Translations under genes and position numbers: made by a program
Assembly: GCA_934668695.1 (NCBI GenBank)
Contig: CAKUOD010000005.1
Location: forward strand, 30,934-94,933
Length of the DNA stretch: 64,000 nt
Direction: 5' to 3'
From: an uncultured Collinsella sp.
GTDB taxonomy: Bacteria; Actinomycetota; Coriobacteriia; Coriobacteriales; Coriobacteriaceae
The notes under the pieces: generated by a model
Told to the model about the DNA's origin: nothing
The model's database searches: none
What the model saw: the letters and a program-made list of their open reading frames with translations, nothing else
Shown here: positions 42,607 to 51,269 of the stretch, one piece after another
Layout of the letters: each line of letters opens with the position of its first letter
Position numbering within the stretch: the first letter of the stretch is position 1

Positions 42607-42738
42607 GCAGATTCCTTTCTTATTGTCCTCATAAAAGCGGGACGGGCCTCGATCGGAAGATGAAATCGCATGCGATCCGCAACCGATTGAAAACCCGCCC
42701 CTCAACATGATACGAAAGACAATGGATGTCAATAAATC

Positions 42739-43848
42739 CTAGAGAAGATCTTTGCGAGAAGCCAAGTATGCGTGAGCATGGCGGTCGAGAACCTCGTCCT
42801 CAACGCTCGTTAGACGAATGGCGCCGAGCGCCGCGGGCAGCGGCAACATGCTGCGATTCGAGCGAGCGAATTGCTGCCTGCGGAACTCCTCGATAAACGC
42901 GGTGGGCTCCAGGTCGAAGGCAAGCTCCTCGATGCCAAAGTCCTCCAGGCAGTCATCGACCTCAAACACATAGTCGATATCAAAGTCGCAGGCATCATGT
43001 GCCAGGCGCGCCTCAAAGCGCATACCCTCGGAAAGGAGCTGGTATGCGGAGACGTGTGCCACGGCATCACCCAGGCAGGTGCGAAGGGTGCGCTCCCCCG
43101 TCTTGCCAAAATCGAGCGCATGACGAGCGCTCGGGTTCGTGGCCATCAGTACGTCCTTGCGGGCAGTCTGAGACCATTGAACAGCATTGACGAGGGCGAC
43201 CTCCTCGCCCTCGAGAATCTCGGGGACGGTCTCAGTAAACTGATTCCAGCGGGACTTGCTGCTCGAAAGCATGGTGCCAACAAGTACCGCATAGCCGAGC
43301 TTGAGGTCCTCGGGGTCCGCCTCGCGAACAAGGTCGAGGTCACACACGACCAAGCCCGGCTCGGGACGGAACGCGATAGCGGGAAGCGCATTCGCCGACG
43401 AAGCGACGAGCGGCTCCATCGTCGTAGCGACCGTGAGCATAGCGTCGAAGGTCGTCGGCAGCAGTGCACACTCGGTACGACCGCACCACTGGTTGGCGCA
43501 CCAGCAAACAACCGAGCAGGAAGCGGCATCGCCAACGGCAACAACCAGGTCATCGCAGGTAATACCGTTAGCCGACAGTGCGCCAAAGACAGCATCGGCG
43601 TCAGCCAAGGTCGCGCCATCAGGCGAAACCTCGAGAGACAGCTGCGAGACGGCAAAGCCCGCATCGACCAGTGCATGATCGACGACCTCACCAAAGCGCT
43701 CAGACACGGCTGCATTCAAAACAACCATCGCACGCTTGGGCTTGCCCACAGCAGAGGCAAACATGCGCGACAGCTCCTCATACGCGCCAAGCCCGACACG
43801 AACATCGACGCTGCGGTTTTGGAAATTGATGAGTTGACGGCGAATCAT
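42739..43848 (-). CDS. aroB: 3-dehydroquinate synthase-like protein with altered active site
   Basis: The 369-aa protein aligns in plan with AroB and sits directly downstream of aroK, overlapping it by ATGA. However, the usual hallmarks are changed. The NAD loop GGGVVGD is VVAVGDAAS, the block VDSSVGGKTGVN is replaced by LTVATTMEPLVASSANA, and the NFGHTxGHA zinc/catalytic region reads DFGKTGERTLR, lacking two histidines. The PTTFDAML segment recalls QVPTTLLA. It is either a fast-evolving Coriobacteriia AroB or a paralogue that has lost activity. It is intact and in frame. Confidence 0.7.
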   Translation of the reverse strand: MIRRQLINFQNRSVDVRVGLGAYEELSRMFASAVGKPKRAMVVLNAAVSERFGEVVDHALVDAGFAVSQLSLEVSPDGATLADADAVFGALSANGITCDDLVVAVGDAASCSVVCWCANQWCGRTECALLPTTFDAMLTVATTMEPLVASSANALPAIAFRPEPGLVVCDLDLVREADPEDLKLGYAVLVGTMLSSSKSRWNQFTETVPEILEGEEVALVNAVQWSQTARKDVLMATNPSARHALDFGKTGERTLRTCLGDAVAHVSAYQLLSEGMRFEARLAHDACDFDIDYVFEVDDCLEDFGIEELAFDLEPTAFIEEFRRQQFARSNRSMLPLPAALGAIRLTSVEDEVLDRHAHAYLASRKDLL

Positions 43849-44378
43849 AGCAATCCACGCTCCAAAAGCATCTCGGCACAAAGGTACGAAACATCCTCAA
43901 AGGACTTATTGCGGATATCGAGGGTAAGATCGGCAGCTTGGCGATACAGCGGACGTCGATGCTCGAACAGGCGCGCCGCATGCTCAGGCGAGCGGAAATC
44001 GGGACGCGTGTCAGAGCGGCGGATCTGGCGCATCGAGTCCTCAAAGTCACCCTCAAGGTACACGCAGGTACCCATCTGGTGCATGAGCTCGATATTGACC
44101 GGCGTCTCGACAATGCCGCCACCGCACGAAACCAGCAGGCTGCGCTCACTTTGGAGCGAGCGGAGCGCCGAGGTTTCGAGCTCGCGAAAACGCTCCTCGC
44201 CCTCGGTCTCAAAAATCTCGGTTACCGATTTGCCGCAACGACGCACGACCAGGCGGTCGGTATCGATAAACCGACGCTTGAACATGGTGCCCACGTTGCG
44301 CGCGAGCGTCGATTTACCCGCACCCAAAAACCCGATAAAAAAGATATGGTCGCAGCCGTGCTTGGTGTGCTGGGACAT
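43845..44378 (-). CDS. aroK: Shikimate kinase
   Basis: It phosphorylates shikimate in aromatic amino acid synthesis. The 177-aa protein has P-loop FLGAGKSTLARNVG near residues 17-30, FIDTDRLVVRRCG with the shikimate-binding aspartate, EERFRELETSAL, VSCGGGIVE and a lid arginine region RPDFRSPEH. Normal length. It is the only clearly intact shikimate-pathway gene in the window. Confidence 0.93.
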   Translation of the reverse strand: MSQHTKHGCDHIFFIGFLGAGKSTLARNVGTMFKRRFIDTDRLVVRRCGKSVTEIFETEGEERFRELETSALRSLQSERSLLVSCGGGIVETPVNIELMHQMGTCVYLEGDFEDSMRQIRRSDTRPDFRSPEHAARLFEHRRPLYRQAADLTLDIRNKSFEDVSYLCAEMLLERGLL

Positions 44379-44386
44379 GACGAAAC

Positions 44387-44884
44387 CTATTCCTCGCAGG
44401 GAAGGTCGCGCAGGGCCCGGCGCTCAAAAATACGGAAGATCTGCGTATACCACAGGTCCTGAGTTGCCTGCGGCTTTACCAAAATCGTATCGACGCCGGC
44501 AAAGTTACCGCTCCACACGTCCGTGTACAGCTGGTCACCGATCAGCACGGCCTCATCGGCCGTGGCACCCAGGCGCTTAAGGCCCGCTTTGAGGGCAAAC
44601 GGCGCGGGCTTCATGGCATGGCTGATGGCCTCGAGCCCCAGCTCGCGCGCCGACGCCATAACCTGGTCGCGATGCCAGTTGTTGGACACCATGCACAGCT
44701 TAAAGCCCTTGGCATGGGCGGCCTCGAGCCAGGCAGAGACCGCAGCGGGTACCTGCTCGGTATCACGTGGCACCAGGGTATTATCGCGATCGAGCAGAAT
44801 GGCGCGCTTGCCGTCGGCCCAAAGGGTATCGAGGTCGATGCGGTCGACCGAGGCAACATATCGTTTGGGGCTAAAAATCCTCAT
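44387..44884 (-). CDS. YqeG-family HAD phosphatase
   Basis: The 165-aa HAD subfamily IIIA phosphatase has the nucleophile motif ILLDRDNTLVPRD, motif II CMVSNNWHRD, and motif III with KPAPFALKAGL plus the acidic motif IV VLIGDQLYTDVW. YqeG-type proteins are phosphatidylglycerophosphate phosphatases or related. The start is ATG 44884, 2 nt after the mltG stop. Confidence 0.88.
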   Translation of the reverse strand: MRIFSPKRYVASVDRIDLDTLWADGKRAILLDRDNTLVPRDTEQVPAAVSAWLEAAHAKGFKLCMVSNNWHRDQVMASARELGLEAISHAMKPAPFALKAGLKRLGATADEAVLIGDQLYTDVWSGNFAGVDTILVKPQATQDLWYTQIFRIFERRALRDLPCEE

Positions 44885-44886
44885 GT

Positions 44887-46320
44887 TTAATTCCAAGACT
44901 GTTGGTGCTCTTCGTAGGTCTGAGAGAAATACTCCTCGTCCTGCGTAATGTAGAAATACAGGTCATCGGAGTCGGTCGGCTCAAGCGTGGCCTTGAGTGC
45001 CTCGAGCGACGGAGAGCAGATGGGCGTGGGCGGCAGACCCTCGTGCTTATAGGTGTTATACGGACTATCGCTCTGCAGGTCGTCGGCGGTAACCTCGCCA
45101 CCGGTGACATACATCATGGTCGCATCGCTGTTGAGATAGCGCAGGCCGTCGAGCTTGCCGGCAAGGCGGTTGTAGAAGACCGAGGCCACGTGCGCACGTT
45201 GATCGGCGTTGAGGCCCTCGCGCTCAACGATAGAGGCCAAGTTGACGATGTCGTAGTCGGACATCTCCACACCGTAGCGCTCCTTGATCTTGGCTTCGCA
45301 GCTCGCAAAGTCAAGCGACTTGTACTCGGTCTTAAACTGATCGAGCATAGCGCGAATCACGTCATCGGCCGTCGGCGAATCACCCAACGAATAGGTCTTG
45401 GGGAACAAGAAACCCTCGAGCGAGTCGTTGGCGGCGCCCTTAAGGAAGCTATAGTCGTCCACGTAGTTGGAGACCTTGGCCTGGTTGAGGAAGTCTTCCT
45501 TAGAGATGCTGTCGTAGGCCTGGGCCACACGATCGGCGACTTGATCGACCGTTAGGCCCTCAGGGATAGTCAGCGCATTGGAGCCCGCGTTGGGGCCTTC
45601 CATGAGCTGCTGAACAACCTTGGTCGCATCCATGAGTGTGGTGAACGAATAAGTACCAGGCTTGAGCGACATATCGGCGTTGAGCTTTTTCACCGCCGCA
45701 TAGTAATCCTTGGGATTCTCAACGATATGGTTCTCGGAGAGAATCGAGGCGATCGTATCGCCCGAAGCACCGTCGGGAATGGTTACCGTAACCTGCTGAC
45801 CAGCCGTGACCTTCGTATCCCCACCGGCGAAGAAGCCCTTAACGGCCGGCACGACAAAGAAAGCGATCGCAGCAAGCGCGAGCACCGCCACCACAACGCC
45901 GATGATCATGGGAACCGGAGAACTCTTCTTTTGAAAACCGCGACGAGCATGCGTGTTGTAGCTCGAGCGGGTCGCCGGAGCAACGCCATGCGAACAGCGA
46001 GCGTGATGCGAATGCGATTGGGGGGCCTGCGTTCGCTGGGTAGGCGCCTGCTGCTTAAAGCGGGTGCCGCCTGCAGGCTGGGCCGTACGAGCAGTGGGCT
46101 GCTGAGCCGCGTGAGAAGTCGAATGCTGAACCGAACGAGCAGAAGGCTGCTGACCCGTCCGTTGAACAGGTTGGGCCGAATGAGAGAAGGACTGCACCGG
46201 GCGCGCGGTAGGCTGAGATGCACGCTGCGTCGGCTGTGCCGGACGCTGGCCAGGCTGGGCAGGGCGCGACGCCGGCTGCCGTGTACGATTCTGCTGGCGC
46301 GGATCGGAAGCGCTAGGCAT
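44887..46320 (-). CDS. mltG: Endolytic transglycosylase MltG with long disordered N terminus
   Basis: It cleaves nascent peptidoglycan strands. The 477-aa protein begins with about 130 residues rich in Gln, Pro, Ser, Ala and Thr (cytoplasmic, low complexity). One membrane helix follows (PMIIGVVVAVLALAAIAFFV), then a LysM-like segment (VTIPDGASGDTIASILSENH). The YceG catalytic domain has LEGFLFPKTY, LASIVEREGL with the catalytic glutamate, and the C-terminal ATMMYVTGGE and YNTYKHEGLPPTPICSPS. The start at 46320 overlaps the ruvX stop. Confidence 0.92.
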   Translation of the reverse strand: MPSASDPRQQNRTRQPASRPAQPGQRPAQPTQRASQPTARPVQSFSHSAQPVQRTGQQPSARSVQHSTSHAAQQPTARTAQPAGGTRFKQQAPTQRTQAPQSHSHHARCSHGVAPATRSSYNTHARRGFQKKSSPVPMIIGVVVAVLALAAIAFFVVPAVKGFFAGGDTKVTAGQQVTVTIPDGASGDTIASILSENHIVENPKDYYAAVKKLNADMSLKPGTYSFTTLMDATKVVQQLMEGPNAGSNALTIPEGLTVDQVADRVAQAYDSISKEDFLNQAKVSNYVDDYSFLKGAANDSLEGFLFPKTYSLGDSPTADDVIRAMLDQFKTEYKSLDFASCEAKIKERYGVEMSDYDIVNLASIVEREGLNADQRAHVASVFYNRLAGKLDGLRYLNSDATMMYVTGGEVTADDLQSDSPYNTYKHEGLPPTPICSPSLEALKATLEPTDSDDLYFYITQDEEYFSQTYEEHQQSWN

Positions 46321-46741
46321 GCTGGACCTCCTCGTTTTTACGATCGAGCCACGTCTGCAAAAACAGGCTGGCGGCAATCATGTCGATCTTGCCCCTCATC
46401 TGCTTTTCGTTGAGGCCCTGCTCGCGCAGGATGCGCTTGGCCTCTTGCGAGGACAGGCGCTCGTCCTCAAACTCTAGCGGAAGATCGAGCTCGTCGGCGA
46501 TCTTTTGCGCCACGGCGGCAACGCGCTCGGCCTGGGGGCCGGGCTCACCGGCCATGGTCAGGGGACGTCCGCTTACCAGGATGTCGGGCTCATAGTCCTC
46601 GACCAGGTAGCGGAACGTCTTGGCCATACCGGTGACCTCGGCGGCCGGGAGCACCTTAACGGGCATCGCCATCTTGCCATCACGGCTCGAGACGGCGATG
46701 CCAATCCTGGTCTCCCCTATGTCCAGCGCAAGCGCGACCAC
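46313..46741 (-). CDS. ruvX: Putative Holliday junction resolvase / pre-16S rRNA nuclease YqgF
   Basis: The 142-aa RNase-H-fold protein has LALDIGETRIGIAVS with the first catalytic aspartate (D7), LPLEFEDERLSSQEA with the glutamate, and KIDMIAASLFLQTWL with the last aspartate. The alaS-ruvX-mltG order is widely conserved. Confidence 0.93.
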   Translation of the reverse strand: MVALALDIGETRIGIAVSSRDGKMAMPVKVLPAAEVTGMAKTFRYLVEDYEPDILVSGRPLTMAGEPGPQAERVAAVAQKIADELDLPLEFEDERLSSQEAKRILREQGLNEKQMRGKIDMIAASLFLQTWLDRKNEEVQHA

Positions 46742-46758
46742 AGTGACTTCTTAGATTC

Positions 46759-49416
46759 TTAGGCGCCGAGCGCGGTCTTAGCGGCCGCGAGGGCATCGGC
46801 GATGCCGGCAGCATTCTTGCCACCGGCCTGGGCCATGTTGGGACGGCCACCACCGCGACCGTCGACCAGGCCCGCGATCTGCTTGATCACGTTACCGGCG
46901 TGGAACCCGGCCTTCACGGCGTCATCGGAGCCGGCAGCGAGCAGAGCCGGGGTGTCCTTCTCGGTCACGCTGGCGACGACGCAGGCGACAGGACCGGCGA
47001 CCTTCTGGTGCACGGTATCCCAGACGTTTCGCAGGTCAGCAGCCTCAAGGCCCTGGAGCTCAGCGACGACGAGCTTGTAGCCGTCGAGCTCGACGGCGCC
47101 CTCGATGGCGCTAGAGATAGCGTCGGAGGAGCCACCGGTCAGCGCCTTCTTGAGCTTGTTGGAAGTCTCGCGCAGCTCGGCCTGCAGGTTCTCCACGCGG
47201 GCGGGAACCTCGTCGACGCGGCACTTGAGCGCAGCGGCAGCGGCGTCGACGAGTGCCAGGCGGTCGGCCATGTAGTCGAGAGCACCCTTAGAGGTCACGG
47301 CCTCGATACGGCGGACGTTGGAGCCCGTAGAGGACTCGGAAATGATCTTGAACAGACCGATCTCGGCGGTGTTGGCGGCATGGGTACCACCGCAGAGTTC
47401 ACGGGAGAACGGCTGGTCCTCGGCGCCCACGGAGACAACGCGGACGACGTCGCCATACTTCTCGCCAAACAGGGCGACAGCACCGGCAGCCTTGGCCTCG
47501 TCGATGCCCATGACGCGGGTCACGACCGGCTTGGAGGCGAAGATCTGCTGGTTGACCAGGTCCTCGACAGCCTTGAGCTGCTCGGAGGACAGGGCCTCGA
47601 AGTGCGTGAAGTCAAAGCGCAGGTGCTCGGGCGTCACCAACGAGCCAGCCTGGGAGACATGTTCGCCCAGGACCTGCTTAAGCGCGGCGTCGAGCAGGTG
47701 CGTGGCGGTGTGGTTGCGACGCAGGAAGCCACGGCGCTCGGCGTCGAGCGCGGCGGTCACGGTGGCACCAACGGTCAGCGTGCCCTCGGCGACCTGCGCG
47801 ACGTGGGCATACAGGCCGTTGTGGTTCTTGGTATCGGAAACGGTCAGCGCAACGCCCTCGGCGGAAAGCTCGCCGGCATCGCCCTGCTGGCCACCCATCT
47901 CGGCATAGAACGGGGTACGGTCGAGAACAACCTCGACATCCTCGCCCGCAGCGACGGACTCAACAGACTCGCCGTTGCGCACGATGGCGACAACTTTGGC
48001 GCCCTCGATCACATCGTTGTCATAGCCGTCGAACTCGGTCGCAGCGACCTTGTCCGAGAGCTCGACCCACACGTCGTTGAAGCTGCCCCAGGCGTCGCCC
48101 TTGGCGTTGGCGCGAGCGCGGGCCTTCTGGTCCTCCATGCAAGCGGTAAAGCCATCCATATCGACATCGTGACCGGCGGTGCCGGCGATCTCGACAGTCA
48201 GGTCAATGGGGAAACCAAAGGTGTCGTGCAGCTTAAAGGCGACGTCGCCCGGAAGGACAGCACCCTCGGCAAGCGCGGCCAGGGCCTCATCCAGGTAGAC
48301 GCGGCCGTTGTCGAGCGTCGTGGAGAAGCGCTCCTCCTCGGAGGCGACGATACCCTTAACGAGCGCGACGTTCTTGAGCAGCTCGGGATAGGCCTCGCCC
48401 ATCTGGGCGTTGACCTCGTCGATAAACTTGGTCAGGAAGGCGCCCTCGATACCCAGCAGGCGACCGTGGAACACGGCACGGCGGAGCAGGCGTCGAAGGA
48501 CGTACTCGCGCCCCTCGTTACCGGGGAGAATGCCGTCCGAGATCATAAAGTCAACGGCACGAGAGTGATCCGCGATGATGCGCAGGGAGCGGCTGGCGCC
48601 GGAGTAATCGTCGGCGTCATAGGTCTTGCCGCTGATCTCCTCACCGAGCTTGATGAGGTGCTGCATCAGATCGCCGTCGTAGTTAGCGGTCTTGTGCTGC
48701 ATGATAGCGGCCATGCGCTCCAGACCCATGCCCGTATCGAGGTTGCGGTGCGGCAGCTCCGGCATGGAGCCGTCCTCCTGGCGGTCGTACTGGGTAAAGA
48801 CGAGATTCCAGAACTCCAGGAAGCGGTCGCAGTCGCAGCCGGGCTTGCAGTCGGGGCTGCCGCAGCCGACCTCCTCGCCCATGTCAAAGTAGATCTCGGA
48901 GCACGGACCGCAGGGGCCGGTGGGGCCAGCGGCCCAGAAGTTGTCGTCCTCGCCCAGGCGGGAGATGTGGTCCTCGGCAACGCCCAGGGAGCGCCACACG
49001 TCATGGGTCTCGTCGTCCTCGGTAAAGACGGTGAAGTACAGGCGATCGAGCGGCAGCTTGAACTCCTTGGTGATGAGCTCAAAGGCCCAAGCGCAGGCCT
49101 GCTGCTTGGAGACGCCGCCAAAGGAGAAGTCGCCGAGCATCTCGAAGAAGGACAGGTGACGGCCGTCCTCGCCGATGCAATCGATGTCGTTGGTGCGGAC
49201 GCACTTCTGGCAGGAGATCGCACCGATCTCCTTCATGGTCTTCTTGCCCTGGTAATACTCCTTAAACTGGTTCATGCCGGCGTTGGCAAGCAGCAGCGAA
49301 GGATCGTCGGGGACGAGGGACGAAGAAGGATAGAGCTTAAGACCGCGCTCCTCAAAGAAGTTGAGGAACTTAGAGCGGATCTCGGCCGTAGTCATTGACG
49401 GGTAGTCAGCACTCAT
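46759..49416 (-). CDS. alaS: Alanyl-tRNA synthetase
   Basis: The 885-aa class-II synthetase has an N-terminal catalytic domain (EIRSKFLNFFEERG, motif region EMLGDFSFGG, DTGMGLERMAA). The editing domain has NHTATHLLDAALKQVLG and LCGGTHAANTAEIG with zinc-site histidines and cysteine. The C-terminal domain ends in the Gly-rich VDGRGGGRPNMAQAGGKNA. The start MSADYPSM at 49416 is preceded by GAGGAGA; a longer frame upstream overlaps the promoter and is rejected. Confidence 0.96.
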   Translation of the reverse strand: MSADYPSMTTAEIRSKFLNFFEERGLKLYPSSSLVPDDPSLLLANAGMNQFKEYYQGKKTMKEIGAISCQKCVRTNDIDCIGEDGRHLSFFEMLGDFSFGGVSKQQACAWAFELITKEFKLPLDRLYFTVFTEDDETHDVWRSLGVAEDHISRLGEDDNFWAAGPTGPCGPCSEIYFDMGEEVGCGSPDCKPGCDCDRFLEFWNLVFTQYDRQEDGSMPELPHRNLDTGMGLERMAAIMQHKTANYDGDLMQHLIKLGEEISGKTYDADDYSGASRSLRIIADHSRAVDFMISDGILPGNEGREYVLRRLLRRAVFHGRLLGIEGAFLTKFIDEVNAQMGEAYPELLKNVALVKGIVASEEERFSTTLDNGRVYLDEALAALAEGAVLPGDVAFKLHDTFGFPIDLTVEIAGTAGHDVDMDGFTACMEDQKARARANAKGDAWGSFNDVWVELSDKVAATEFDGYDNDVIEGAKVVAIVRNGESVESVAAGEDVEVVLDRTPFYAEMGGQQGDAGELSAEGVALTVSDTKNHNGLYAHVAQVAEGTLTVGATVTAALDAERRGFLRRNHTATHLLDAALKQVLGEHVSQAGSLVTPEHLRFDFTHFEALSSEQLKAVEDLVNQQIFASKPVVTRVMGIDEAKAAGAVALFGEKYGDVVRVVSVGAEDQPFSRELCGGTHAANTAEIGLFKIISESSTGSNVRRIEAVTSKGALDYMADRLALVDAAAAALKCRVDEVPARVENLQAELRETSNKLKKALTGGSSDAISSAIEGAVELDGYKLVVAELQGLEAADLRNVWDTVHQKVAGPVACVVASVTEKDTPALLAAGSDDAVKAGFHAGNVIKQIAGLVDGRGGGRPNMAQAGGKNAAGIADALAAAKTALGA

Positions 49417-49462
49417 AGAGGGAATCTCCTCGGTTTCACATCGAAACAGTTCAAACGTAACG

Positions 49463-49491
49463 ATATTACCATCCCACCGCGCCCATGCAAA
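49463..49491 (-). promoter_or_regulatory. Possible promoter of alaS
   Basis: On the minus strand TTTGCA, a 17-bp spacer and TAATAT (49468-49463) lie between the upstream terminator and the alaS start. The -35 match is moderate. Confidence 0.4.
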
Positions 49492-49518
49492 AAAGAGGGC
49501 CGCCAAACAGCGACCCTC
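49487..49518 (-). terminator. Intrinsic terminator upstream of alaS, for the sigma/AI-2E operon
   Basis: On the minus strand GAGGGTCGC pairs with GCGGCCCTC (49518-49495), followed by six T residues. The nearest minus-strand gene upstream ends at 49857, so that transcript would run antisense through the small plus-strand gene before stopping here. Alternatively it is an alaS attenuator. Confidence 0.75.
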
Positions 49519-49555
49519 CAGCGAAAGTGCACGTTATTTAGTACTGTACGATCCT

Positions 49556-49584
49556 TTGAAAAAGGGCTGCTGTAGAATTAAATA
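49556..49584 (+). promoter_or_regulatory. Promoter of the small membrane protein gene
   Basis: TTGAAA (49556-49561), a 17-bp spacer and TAAATA (49579-49584) lie 26 bp upstream of the start codon, which is also preceded by AAGGAG. Confidence 0.6.
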
Positions 49585-49610
49585 TAAGAGTCACCCGGAA
49601 GGAGCGATCG

Positions 49611-49850
49611 ATGAAAAGCAAACGATTTTTCCTCAATGCACTTCTGTTAGCGGCACTTTTAACGCTTTTGGCTTTCACCTGCTGGTACGCAAACCAACCA
49701 GCATTTGGCTACGTGTTGTATGCAGTAATGTCCGGCGATAAGGCTTATTACACTCTACGCGCAATTGACATTCTCTTTTTCTATGTTGCCGGCCCCTTAT
49801 CAATCGCTTTGCTCGCGTTTCTTGTCATTTTCAACTTCAAGAAACGTTAA
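49611..49850 (+). CDS. Small two-helix membrane protein of unknown function
   Basis: The 79-aa protein begins MKSKRFFLNALLLAALLTLL and has a second hydrophobic segment (IDILFFYVAGPLSIALLAFL) before a basic end FNFKKR. A good ribosome-binding site (AAGGAG) and a plausible promoter support it as a real gene. Its base composition is lower in GC than its neighbours. No family is recognised. It stands alone on the plus strand between alaS and the AI-2E-family gene. Confidence 0.75.
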   Translation: MKSKRFFLNALLLAALLTLLAFTCWYANQPAFGYVLYAVMSGDKAYYTLRAIDILFFYVAGPLSIALLAFLVIFNFKKR

Positions 49851-49856
49851 TAGGAC

Positions 49857-51269
49857 CTATTTAGAATCCGAGTCGTCCATGGAGCCGTCGATGCCGGTTT
49901 TGGTATCGTCGTCCGTGTTGGAGTCATCGTCCTTGGCAAAGGGGTTCTTGAAGAAGCCCGTGGCATCGGGCTGCAGACCAGAGAGCTTAATCCAGGGATT
50001 ATCGAGCTCGGGCTTGGGCATGGCCTTGGCCTCGGGCGCAGTCTCGTTGCCGATGAGCTCGGACTCGTAGATGAAGGTGTCGTCGCCGAGCGCGTCGTAG
50101 GCGGCGACCGGGTTGCCATCGGCATCGCGGTACGGCGTGCCCTTAAACACGGCGCCGTCATAGGCCACAAGCTGTCGGCCGGTCTCATTCTCGAAGTAGT
50201 ACACGAAGATACCCTTGAGGGCAGCGCACAGCGGAATGGCAATAATCATGCCGATGGGGCCCATGAGTGCCGAACCAATAACGAGCGCCGTGAGGCTCAT
50301 GATGGGATGCACCTGCACCGAGCTCTGCATGACCTTAGGCGAAATCACGTTATCGGTAACGTTTTGCGCGACCATCGTCACGATGAGTGTCCATAACGCC
50401 AACATGGGGCTGAACATGAAACCGAGTATCGTGGCGATTGCCGCGCTCACCCAAGGGCCGACGACCGGAACCAAATGCATGATGCCGGTAAAGATAGCCA
50501 TGAGCGCCGCATACGGATGGCCGATGATCATAAAACCGATAAAGGCGAGGAAACCACCGCAGATGGACGTCACGACCATACCGCGCATGTAGCCGCCGAC
50601 AGAGCGAGAAAGGATGGCAACCATAAAGCGGTACGAGGTCTCCTTCTCCTGACCGATGATGGTGCAAATCTCGTGGTGCATGCGAGGGTAGTCGCAGGCC
50701 ATCCAGTACGCAAGCACCAGACCAAGGAAGATCACGAACAACTGCGAAGCCGTATTGGTGATGAGCGGGAACACACCGCGGCCAAGCTCGGCAGCAATCT
50801 GAGACACATACTTCGATGCCACGGTAACCAGCGACGAAAGATTATCGTCCAAATACTCCTTGAGCGGCGTGTTATTGAGTGTCTTGGCATGCGAGATCAT
50901 CTCATTGAGATCGCCACCCGCAACACGAAGCTGCTCGGGCAGACGGCTAAGGACTTCCATAATCTGACCAAGCAAAATAGGCGACAGGATGCAGACGACA
51001 CCAACGAGCACCGCTACAACCACGATAAGGGCAATAAGCGAACCGATGCCACGGCCGACGCCATGATGCTCGAGCCAATTGGTGATCGGGGACATCACAA
51101 AAGCAATGATGGAGCCGACGGCGAGAAACTCGATAACCGGTGCCAGGATGCCCATAAGGTTAAAGATGACGGCGGCGATGACAATGCAGCCGACAACAGC
51201 CCAAATGCGCAGCGTCAGAATGCGGGTGTCGCGCAGCACGCGATCGGTTTGTTGGGGGTGCTCACTCAT
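49857..51269 (-). CDS. AI-2E family transporter (TqsA/YdiK/PerM-like)
   Basis: The 470-aa polytopic membrane protein has about eight helices. Family strings include LVPVVGPWVSAAIATILG, VTDNVISPKVMQSSVQVHPI and GPIGMIIAIPLCAALKGIFV. Despite the family name, most members export unknown small molecules or act as Na+/H+ antiporters. The C-terminal 115 residues are hydrophilic and very acidic (DDDSNTDDDTKTG). Its start overlaps the sigma-factor stop, so it is cotranscribed with a stress-type sigma gene. Confidence 0.88.
   Translation of the reverse strand: MSEHPQQTDRVLRDTRILTLRIWAVVGCIVIAAVIFNLMGILAPVIEFLAVGSIIAFVMSPITNWLEHHGVGRGIGSLIALIVVVAVLVGVVCILSPILLGQIMEVLSRLPEQLRVAGGDLNEMISHAKTLNNTPLKEYLDDNLSSLVTVASKYVSQIAAELGRGVFPLITNTASQLFVIFLGLVLAYWMACDYPRMHHEICTIIGQEKETSYRFMVAILSRSVGGYMRGMVVTSICGGFLAFIGFMIIGHPYAALMAIFTGIMHLVPVVGPWVSAAIATILGFMFSPMLALWTLIVTMVAQNVTDNVISPKVMQSSVQVHPIMSLTALVIGSALMGPIGMIIAIPLCAALKGIFVYYFENETGRQLVAYDGAVFKGTPYRDADGNPVAAYDALGDDTFIYESELIGNETAPEAKAMPKPELDNPWIKLSGLQPDATGFFKNPFAKDDDSNTDDDTKTGIDGSMDDSDSK

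Noticed and set aside
46900..49398. An open frame of over 800 codons on the plus strand across alaS
   Set aside because: It is antisense to a clear alaS gene and its peptide is Gly/Val/Leu/Asp-rich with no fold or motif, the usual mirror of high-GC coding sequence.
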